Positions 55,977 through 64,000 of a stretch of DNA of 64,000 nt are shown piece after piece. The position numbers were made by a program, and so were the translations under genes. Every line of letters starts with the position of its first letter. The first letter of the stretch is position 1. The stretch covers positions 41,875,587-41,939,586 of the forward strand of contig CAMGYJ010000007.1 of assembly GCA_946122785.1 (NCBI GenBank), written 5' to 3'. Source of the stretch: Linum tenue. Lineage: Eukaryota > Streptophyta > Magnoliopsida > Malpighiales > Linaceae. The notes under the pieces were generated by a model, which made no database searches, was not told where the DNA came from, and was given only the letters and a program-made list of their open reading frames with translations.

Positions 55977-57593
55977 ATAGAGATAAGCCCATGAAAGTCA
56001 AGAGCCTGTTGGGCCTGAAGCCCACTTATGGCCGATCTAGGGTATGACCTATGTTGGGATAATAGGAACAAGCCCACGAAAGTCAAGTGCCTGTTGGGCC
56101 TGAAGCCCATTTATAGCCTATGAGGGCATGACCTAGGTAGCTATGAAGGAAGAGGGGCGCATAGCGACAAAATAGGCTTGCAGACCAGGAAGTACGGATG
56201 GGCAAGGCTGGAAGGACACCACGAGGCCGGTGGTCCCCCTATGCGCCCCGACTTGGAGGACGGACAGTGTTCCACGTGTAGGCGCGTAGGCGTTGGGTCA
56301 GACCAGACATTTAATGCTGGGCTGACGTAAGGCTTGGTGGCAGGAGTTGGTCGGAGCTTGGTCGAGGGGCTCGAGTAGTATAAATAGCACTTGGTAGGTA
56401 GCATTTAAGCGGGTCGGTTTTCTCACACTAAAACTTCTCTCTTCACTTCTCTCTCTAGGATCACTACTGACTTGATCGTTGGAGTGCTAACGGGCAGGTT
56501 TAGCCCTCTAGGCGCTTGTCTTGTAGGGCCCAGGCGCTCGGCGTGGGGAGGGAATGGATCAGGTAAGTAACCTTATGGTGAGTAACCATGAGTAACCCGT
56601 CCACATCAGCATGACATCAGCATCTTCTCTCTCATGAAAAGCCTTTAATTTTTCTCTCTTTAATCTTTGACGGATGATTTCTCGCTCATTTTAAGTCGAA
56701 ATTTAATTTTTTTTGCACAGTTAGATCAAATTAATTGTGCTCTTCAAAATGACATCCACTTTAATCTATTTTTCGAACAAAAAAAATTGAGCCATTTTTT
56801 ACCAGCCTATACCATATGGTATTGACTGGTATTGAAATAAAAGCATACCTATGTTTTGAAAAACGTACCATGGTGGTATGAACAAACCAATACTGTAGGA
56901 TGGTTGAATACATAATAGTAGAAGTATATTAATTGTAATTTACGACTTTTAACATTGTATACCACACAATACCACCCCGTACCATTGTGGTATTGTGTGG
57001 TATTTTTTGGTCCTGTAATTTGTTCACCCAGAAATCTGTAGATCCAATAGATCATGATGAACTTGTCCCTTCTGTGCAAACGTTTTCAAAAACGAATTAA
57101 AAACGAAGAAGATACCATACAATACCACCCCGTACCAGGATGGTATTGTATGGTATTGTGTGGTATTTTTTGGTCCTGTAATTTGTTCACCCAGAAATTT
57201 GTAGATCCAGTAGATCATGATGAACTCATCCCTGCTGTGCAAACGTTTTCAAAAACGAATTAAAAACGAAGAAGCTACCATATGGTATGCAATTGGTACC
57301 GAGAGGCCATAATTTTTTTTTTCCTAAAAAAATATTGAAAATTGATCTCATTTTGTAGAGCATGGTGAACTCGTTCCATCTGTGCAAAAAAAATTAAAAT
57401 CCGAGTTAAAACGAAAAAGATATGAGTCAATTAAGAAAGCTAGTGAAAATAAAAATAGCCTTTAATTCTCCATCCTTAGATCTGGATTTTCTAAATGAAG
57501 GGTCCAGATTTGGTTATTGATGGGTGCATAACCATTGAGCCGCGTGGGGAAGAGGAGGCGTAATTCGGGTGTGAGAGTATCGCGGCACAAACA
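55977..57593 (+). repeat. 3' LTR, interrupted by a 992-bp insertion
   Basis: Matches the 5' LTR up to GCGTGGGGA (56541-56549) and again from GCGTGGGGA (57542-57550) to CACAAACA. It lacks one CTTCTCTCTTCA unit and differs at about 15 positions. Confidence 0.95.
56550..57541. mobile_element. 992-bp DNA element with 9-bp target duplication
   Basis: GCGTGGGGA on both sides is a 9-bp duplication, as made by Mutator-like elements. Ends GGGAATGGATCAGG and ...ACCATTGAGCC do not form a clear inverted repeat, so it may be a non-TIR MULE. Inside are two tandem ~160-bp units (about 56960-57110 and 57113-57280) sharing GGTATTTTTTGGTCCTGTAA and CAAACGTTTTCAAAAACG, plus part-units. No real gene. Confidence 0.75.
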
Positions 57594-57599
57594 ATTACT

Positions 57600-57985
57600 T
57601 TCCCCTCTATCTCTTATTTAGCTAATTAATGTGTTTCCTTCTTTATCTACTAGCGCAGGGCCCGGCCCGTTGGGCGGGTAAACTAAACATAAGCGGCGCA
57701 TTTGACAAACGTTGGAACATGAAATCAAATGAAAACGAATTCATTCTTTGGTCAATTTAAGTTACAAATTGTTCAGTTAAAATGTTTATACGAATATATG
57801 AAATTTAATAAGTGGGCTGTAATATTTGGAACATAATAATAAGCATCACATTGGTAAAAACCACAGGAGATAGATGGAGCAGCCAAGTAATAATCTATTC
57901 GGGGAAAGAGTTCAACATTCATAATTGGAACAACTATACAGAAATTATCTTTGAATTAAAGCACTGTTCAAGTACGTCACCCCCT
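57600..57985. other. Flank between gypsy element and RPA-like gene A
   Basis: Starts after ATTAC. AT-rich, holding a short GGCCCGGCCCGTTGGGC patch; probably includes the 3' untranslated region of gene A. Nothing else seen. Confidence 0.5.
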
Positions 57986-59759
57986 CTACCGGAATAATTT
58001 GCGAAGCACCAAATCAAACTCATTGGTCTGGCCATTGAAATCTCCGAATTCAATCATAAACTTCAATATATTCCCCTTGAGAGCAGCTAGGAGAGTCCTG
58101 AAGTCATTGGTCCATTCCTTGTCTGTAGCCTCAATGATACGGCTTGCTATCCACCGGAACTTGGTAGTCATAAACATGATAGAAGCCTCATGAGGACCAG
58201 TAGCAACAGTCAGCCTCACCATAAACTTGAGGTGCACACTTGACCAAGAAACAGTAACATCCTTGACTGTTGCAGTAGTAAGGTACAAATTCCCCTGCAA
58301 TATGAACCACATCAAAGCTTACATTTGGGAATGGTAAGAGGATAATTGATATTTTATTGGTCAAGTTAGAGCATTAGAGACGCAGTTACATCCAACCATG
58401 GTGTCCAGGCCAACAATTATGATATTCAATGGGAGCAAAATATGAATGTTGAAATTTTTGTAGGAGTTGACCGAGTGTACATATAAACTACCTGGTTGGT
58501 GAAATCAGTCTTGTATAGATTCAGTTCCGAAATGGAACATATCTCACTTAACCATATAGCATCCTCCAACGTGTAGTCAATGGCCAGCGGGACATTTTCT
58601 ATACTGTAAATAAAAAAAAATAATTCCAAAACATGAGAATAAGAATAATAAAAGAATTGATTCTATTGATCAAAGGTTAAACACTTACTTATCAAGCAGG
58701 GGGTGCACGTGAGGATAGTGCAAGTTGCAATATACTTTCGTTGCATTTGAGCCCACACAATATTCTTCCCCTAAAACCATAACATCTAAAAACTCAATTA
58801 CCACTAATCTAAACTAAAAGAACAGGTTCGAAAATTAGAATGAAAACCAAGTAAGAGACCTGCGAAGTGGCGAACAACAACGGAAGTGAAGACAACTACT
58901 GTTCCTGGTAAAGGATCATTAGGTGTCACAGCTTGAAATTCGTCAATTAGACCATCCCATAAGACGACATCAACTATAGGTCCCCTAAAATTTTTTTAAA
59001 AAAAAGATGCATGAATGGGCTGCATACGGTAAGCACACTTCAAATGTAACCTGTACAAAGAAACAACCAACTGACTCAATCAATCTAAGTTGTACTCTCT
59101 TTCGCCGTAAAATAGCAGCATCTTCGAATAGGACCTCTTCTTGCTCAACAGTTTCAACCTCCCCAATTAAATCTGATCCCAAACATATCGTTAGGCACAC
59201 AATATGAAAACCAAACCGGCCAAATAAAGCTTTTCTTTGAATTAGAAATACCAGACAAATATTCATGATTATGGACAGCAAAGGGAAGATCATTAGCAGC
59301 CAAAAACCGAAAGCTATATGTTGGTATGTCGGCTGCATTCTGGAGTTCCTCAATCACCGTATCATTATGAAAGCGGATTCGGATAGTTGCAGGAGCAACT
59401 CTATACGTATCATCATATTCTTGGACCAAAAAGTTGCTCAAGAAATAGATCCTTCCCACGTGAAGAAGAGGAGCAAACAACTGAACATTAAGAATATCAA
59501 CCAAGGCCTGCATCTCTGTTCCCTAAAAGTCGCGGTAAAAAATCTTTGAGTATTTTTAGAATTGAATAGCGTACTTCCCACTCATGTAACGAATAGAAGG
59601 CTTATAAAATCAAAGTACCTGGTTGTCGAGAAACAACATGTGGATTTGGTCAAGCGTTACACCATCAGGCCTCATTGTATGCCATAAACGCAGGAGCCTG
59701 ACGCGAACAGCCTGGTCATTGTCATGGAGGTTCAATTGGGCTAAATTGCGGAGAGCCAT
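57986..59759 (-). CDS. RPA70-like OB-fold DNA-binding protein, gene A (378 aa, no zinc ribbon)
   Basis: Replication protein A large subunits bind single-stranded DNA in replication and repair through several OB folds. Seven exons: 59759-59619, 59522-59252, 59172-59076, 58984-58860, 58770-58689, 58603-58492, 58294-57986; all junctions are GT/AG and in phase. The N-terminal OB fold has RVRLLRLW, DQIHMLFLDNQGTEMQA, IYFLSNFLVQ and YRVAPATIRIRF. The second has VQLRLIEGPIVDVVLWDG and FTSVVVRHFAG. The C-terminal part has NLYLTTATVKDV and EASIMFMTTKF, like the third fold without Cys pairs. It is shorter than canonical RPA70 and shares exon lengths with gene B. The start ATG 59759 aligns with that of gene B. 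Host nuclear gene; exact role unknown. Confidence 0.88.
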
Positions 59760-59830
59760 CACTGATACCGCACGCTGGTAAAGAGTCAATATTTTGGATG
59801 GCAGCAAACCTTTTCACGTGCTGGAAATGT

Positions 59831-59840
59831 TCTTTATATA
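59831..59840 (-). promoter_or_regulatory. TATA box of RPA-like gene A
   Basis: TATATAAAGA on minus, about 72 bp before the start codon, followed by a short leader. Confidence 0.7.
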
Positions 59841-60793
59841 GACTTGCACGGAAGGAAGTTGGTTTAAGCTTGAGAATAGGTGGCATAGTGGAAGAACGTG
59901 GTGATCATGGCAGTTAATGCCTTATTATTTGTATTTATAATATATTTTAATAGGAAAGTGACAGGCCATATTGGCAAGCGAAAGTAGAAGTACATAGTAA
60001 GCATCGGCTTAGGAACTATTAACATTTTTTACCCTAAGACTTGTCTGGATTCTGACTAATGGTGTGAATGGTCTAATGCAGGGGTTGGTCGAATCATAAG
60101 TCTGGTTCTGCACATAGCAACCTTGATCTCGGCATGATGTGAAAATGGAAGCAGCCAATGATCCTTTCATTGATGCTAATTACCTGGTCAGAGTTGGATT
60201 AGTAATTATTAACATTTCTTTTCCTTATACTCCAAAATGAAATGGATCTTTGGTGATGTCCAAGTTGTTTAACTGTACTGGATTGAACTCTGAAATGTCA
60301 TTCAATATGTTTCATTTGAAATTTGATGATGAATTTGCTGGTTTAAGAGAGTGCGGGATAAAGGGGCCCATTGTATGAGCATGTAATGGATGCTGAGATG
60401 AAAACATAGGATAGGAAAACCATGTAAGAAAGGCATGATGAAAATAAAGATGTGTGTAATTCATTATTTGTCAAAGGATGTGATAAAGCATTTCAATTTG
60501 CCAAATATTGATCGTTCACATATGCGGGTTGGAATTCAGTAGAGTTGAAGAATTTGACGTTGTATTTGCATCCAAGAGAATAGGTACGTATATTGAAATC
60601 CATCAATCCTTGTATGGCACAACGACCCATTGTCAGTGTGCAACACAACAAATGGGAACAAAGGTAAACCAGTAAACAGTTTCGACAAACACCCAGCAGT
60701 CTAGCAACAAAAGGAAATTGAACTGTTCTTCTACAGAATCAAAGTGGAACTACTAATAGGGTATTGGTTACATAACGTTCCACCCCTCAGATA
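59841..60793. other. Intergenic region between the RPA-like genes
   Basis: About 0.95 kb, AT-rich, with no gene seen. It should hold the promoter of gene A and the 3' end of gene B. Confidence 0.6.
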
Positions 60794-63130
60794 TCACTCT
60801 GGGTGCATCTTTCGTTTCAGTTTATTATCAGGTGTGATATCAACAGAAACGCCTTTGTCTGCCTCTTGATGTGCTGGATCTGGGATGGAAGGTTGCGATG
60901 AAGTTTGGGTGGACTCAACTCCACTGGTAATTGATGAACATGAGGCATCTTTGTGAAGAACAGAAGCTGGAGACTGAAATTAATAAAATGGTGGAAAGTA
61001 GAAACAATTAATAGTAGGACTTTAAGAGGATTCAATGAAAGCTATTATTAATCAAGTACGAATCAGGTCATGCAAACATATGTCATAGTCATTGTACACA
61101 AAACAGTATAGTAGAGTTATAAGTCTGGAAGATCTAATGAATAGCTCACCTGTTCTGTGGGTTCCAAGACTTTTAAGACGGTGAAATCAGCTTGTGAATC
61201 ACTGTAGAGATTTATCTTGAACTTGACATGGAATAGTTTGGTCTCACCAACTATTTGGAGTAGATCTGGAGGGGGTACCTCATTGTTCTGACCCGTCCTA
61301 TTGAAAAGATCATTACCACTGACACCAAAGAAGCGTTTTGCTTCATACTCAAAGATGATAAAGGTAGCTGGCACAGAACTGCTTTCAACATCAAGCTGTA
61401 TACGATATCTGGAAAGGCACGAAATGGAAAGTCAGCATATTCAATGAAGTTTATAATTCAAGGATCTGATGGAATTTATTTTGGAACTCAATGATATGGT
61501 ATTTACTTGGCAGCTCTTGTTGGTGTTGGCTTGTTGCATTTGACACAGTAGTATTCTCCATGTCTTTCTATGGGTTTAAGGACACAGGTTGGACAACCCA
61601 TATAACACCAAAATGGCTTGATTCCAACGACTTTGCATTCAACAGCATACACACATTCCTAGTTGTAGTCGAAGTGAATTAATATTGGCGTATAGATTAG
61701 AGAAAACACCATAATGTAAAATTAGAGAAAACACCATAATCTAACCTCATTATCAGGGTCCAATTGAAGTTCCAGCAATTCCGATAGAGTAATATTAGGG
61801 ATGAAGGGGGGTGGGGGTAATTCAACAAACACGGGCTGCTGTGGTTGCACATTCCTTTTTCAAAAGAAATAAATATGTTAATTTGACAGTGGTTCAACAG
61901 TATGGTTCGGATATTCATTAGCAATTAAAAGAAAATACCTGGTTGTGAAAGCCTTTACTTCTGGGATATCAAGGTTGGGATACAACACTGTTGAACCCGA
62001 AGAATTAAAGCAAAGTTCACCTGAAAATTTAAATTGATGTTGTTCCTAGTGATCAGTCACCCGTATATCTCAAATGCAGCACAGTGTAAACAGATGTTGT
62101 ACCTAGGAAGGGTTTGACAGAAACAGCAGTTACAACCAGTATGACTTGTTCATCATCACCAGGCTTGATCAACTTATCAAAGTCAGCTACAACTCTTCCC
62201 CAGATAATAACTTTGACAACATCCCCTCTGTAAAACAACGTAGGCTTAGGTTTGACAACATAAGTTATGCCTAAGCATGGGTGTAAATGAACACCATACA
62301 ATGAAGTGACACATATGAATGTATATGATCAGAGGCTGAATAACCTATGATCTAAATTTATACTGCCTAGAAAAAGTAGAACTTTGTACCCAAGCAATCA
62401 TCAATCATTCATGTAACTCCAAATTCATATTGATACAACCGTAGCAAAGATAGCTCTTACTCAATTAGTTTCAGTTGAAGCTCCTTCCGAATGGTTTTCC
62501 TAGCAAGATTCGTTGTCTTGATGGCAACCGAGTGCTGTACTACTTGCCCAACAACATCTATACAAAGAAAAGTTAATGGAAATTAGACGCAAGCAAGCAC
62601 AGAAAGGAAATCAACCACTGAATAAATTGCGGTTGTAACCTGAGAGGACGACCACATCATTCAATTTAGATGCCATCTCACTTGCTTTGAGGAATGTGAA
62701 TTTGAAGGCAGGAATGGAAGGGACATCGGGAACATGCTCAACAGTAGTCTTCCGGGAGAACGACATGATATATGTATTGGCAATGGGGCGATATTTCAGT
62801 TGGGTCGTGTGAAGCTCAAAGTTTTTAATGGTGTAGACCTGCTGTTCCTTCAGCAATCGTTTGAAGTGTTCTTGCAGCACTGGTGGGATATGCACCCATA
62901 TATCATTCCCCTGGGGATTTATAGAGATGAAATAAGACAGACTGGATGATATGTGACGCAACTAAAGTTAATGTTAAACACATCCGTACCTTGGCATCCA
63001 TCAAGATGAGATCGAAATGCAGGACTTTATCAGTCGTCACATTAACATCCAACCATGCCCTGGATACGCGACAATGCCCTGACCAGAGTTGTTTCTCGGA
63101 CTCAAGATCTCGGATGCCATTGAATGCCAT
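60794..63130 (-). CDS. RPA70-like DNA-binding protein, gene B (471 aa, with zinc ribbon)
   Basis: Nine exons: 63130-62990, 62910-62640, 62557-62461, 62227-62103, 62020-61939, 61854-61746, 61658-61507, 61408-61150, 60973-60794. Every junction is GT/AG and phases close to a 1,416-nt frame. OB fold 1 has HFDLILMDAKGNDIWVHIPP, VYTIKNFEL and YIMSFSRKT. OB fold 2 has LQLKLIEGDVVKVIIWGRV and ILVVTAVSVKPFLG. The third has W292 and a zinc ribbon C297-P-T-C300...C313-V-K-C316, then KYRIQLDVE and TFIIFEYEAKRFFG, as in DBD-C of RPA70. The tail is Ser/Thr-rich and ends with basic KLKRKMHPE. Family members bind single-stranded DNA in the nucleus. Plants have many short RPA70-like paralogues; this is one, intact. 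Confidence 0.92.
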
Positions 63131-63330
63131 GGTGTAGCTACCAAAATACATAAGCACTTAGTTATAGTGTAGGAATAGGAGGTTGGTTTGATGGAGGAAT
63201 GAAGTGGGGAAAAAATTCTGCGAAGAAGAAGTTACCTGGCGGGATTTAGCAAGCGTCAACTGAAATATAAAATGAGCCGAGAGATTTAGAGAAGGTATAT
63301 ATATGTGGATTCCAGTTGGGGCAGTTACCA
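63131..63330 (-). promoter_or_regulatory. Upstream region of RPA-like gene B
   Basis: On minus, a TATATATACC stretch near 63296-63305 is a plausible TATA box. GCCAG|GTAACTTC...TTCGCAG near 63240-63215 could be a very short or false intron in the leader. The start codon follows TAGCTACACC. Confidence 0.5.
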
Positions 63331-64000
63331 ATTGCCCCACGTTGGCAAGCAGCAGCAACATCTTCGGAAGGTAACTGCTACACCAACGTGAACTGCTTAT
63401 TCAAAGGGTGTAGAGCTGGAGATGGAAATAGGGGGGGAAATTCAAATATGTCAGTTATAACCCAATGTAAATTTCCCAAGGACCGACAACGCGCCAAAAC
63501 ATAGCCAGTATAAATTACCGTCCATGTTCAAGGAGTACCTGGGATTGAAAAGCAGCTCGGTTCCTTTTATTCCCCGCTGCCGCCGCAAAGAGGGCCAAAG
63601 TCGGAGCTGAGGCTTTGACTGCGTGACGTCTGATTCCAGGTGGAAACCATCTTCCAACCTGCACCCGGTTGAATTGAATTGCAATGTTCGGGGCGGATGT
63701 AGTCTGGGCAATTGGTTGCTTCTTCCAATTAGGGATATGGGGAGATGGATATTTGGGGCAGGTGGTCTGCATGGGGAAGGCCGGTTAGCTAGCGCCATCC
63801 TCAGATAAGCGTTCGCTGCCGACGGGGATCCGAGACTGTGGTCGCAATTCACTCGCCGGTGAAAGGCAATGGTAGCGCCAAGAATTGTTTGTTGTACTCT
63901 AGCCTCTATGGTTGGAACTCGATTCCAATGCTGCTAGGAAGCCGCCCAAAAAAACAAAAAAACCATATGGGCCGAAACCTCCTCCACTGTTGGTTTGCGA
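63331..64000. other. Right edge, unassigned
   Basis: Open frames on both strands (for example 63451-63852 minus, 63623-63808 plus) overlap each other, and I recognise no protein family in them. Composition is more GC-rich than the surroundings. It could be the edge of a neighbouring gene beyond the window. Confidence 0.4.

Larger units (their letters stand above)
45407..57593 (+). mobile_element. Tat-like gypsy LTR retrotransposon with antisense gene, TSD ATTAC
   Basis: LTRs begin TGTTGGGGTAATAG and end GCACAAACA. ATTAC lies at 45402-45406 and 57594-57598. The order gag, protease, RT, RNase H, integrase is Ty3/gypsy. No chromodomain is seen, and a long 3' region carries a gene on the opposite strand, as in Tat-lineage elements such as Grande. 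Total 12.2 kb, or 11.2 kb without the 992-bp insertion in the 3' LTR. The LTRs differ by about 15 substitutions and one short repeat deletion over 638 bp, so it is young but several frames are broken. Confidence 0.95.

Noticed and set aside
57986..63130. RPA-like genes as part of a Helitron
   Set aside because: Helitrons can carry RPA genes, but no Rep/helicase gene or Helitron ends are seen, and the two intact, spliced genes look like host paralogues.
1..64000. CRISPR arrays, operons, ribosome binding sites
   Set aside because: The sequence is plant nuclear DNA; the direct repeats found are minisatellites.

Overview
This window is nuclear DNA from a flowering plant, most likely a eudicot; I do not assign a species. 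The evidence is AT-rich sequence with GT-AG introns, plant transposon families (Mutator-like, hAT, CACTA, Tourist-like, copia, Tat-type gypsy, SINE/LINE tails), a plant-specific SABATH methyltransferase gene and a tandem pair of RPA70-like genes.

Layout. (1) 1-8065 and 17190-25261 are two nearly identical ~8 kb arms in opposite orientation. Each carries a MULE transposase gene (FAR1-type N-terminus, MULE DDE core, SWIM finger), a divergent Ulp1-like cysteine protease gene and a third transposon-associated gene of unknown function. The right copy seems to continue to about 32305, where a third copy of its terminal region lies in opposite orientation; this suggests one ~15 kb element with long terminal inverted repeats. 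The left copy is cut by the window start. Each copy keeps genes the other has lost. (2) The 9 kb between the arms holds a 5,692-bp non-autonomous hAT-like element with a perfect 8-bp target duplication, a nested 809-bp element, several MITEs beside TA microsatellites, a copia RNase H scrap and a CACTA end. (3) 25.8-31.4 kb is the distal part of the right MULE: a 1.5-kb direct duplication, each half holding a 146-nt hairpin with compensatory changes (candidate MIRNA), plus minisatellites. (4) 32.8-45.3 kb holds a broken 5' fragment of a SABATH gene, a decayed copia element split by a solo LTR, a foldback element, a hAT MITE, a complete three-exon SABATH gene (40452-41858), SINE/LINE insertions and a CACTA end. 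(5) 45407-57593 is a Tat-like gypsy element with both LTRs, target duplication ATTAC, gag, protease, RT, RNase H and integrase regions with several breaks, and a separate multi-exon gene on the opposite strand. Its 3' LTR is split by a 992-bp element with a 9-bp duplication. (6) 57.9-63.2 kb has two intact RPA70-like genes in tandem on the minus strand; their first five exons have identical lengths.

Only the SABATH gene and the two RPA-like genes look like intact host genes. The rest is nested mobile DNA, whose order of insertion can be read from target duplications. The most unusual unit is the MULE that combines a transposase, an Ulp1-like protein with Ser at the expected catalytic Cys, an unknown gene and a duplicated candidate MIRNA.
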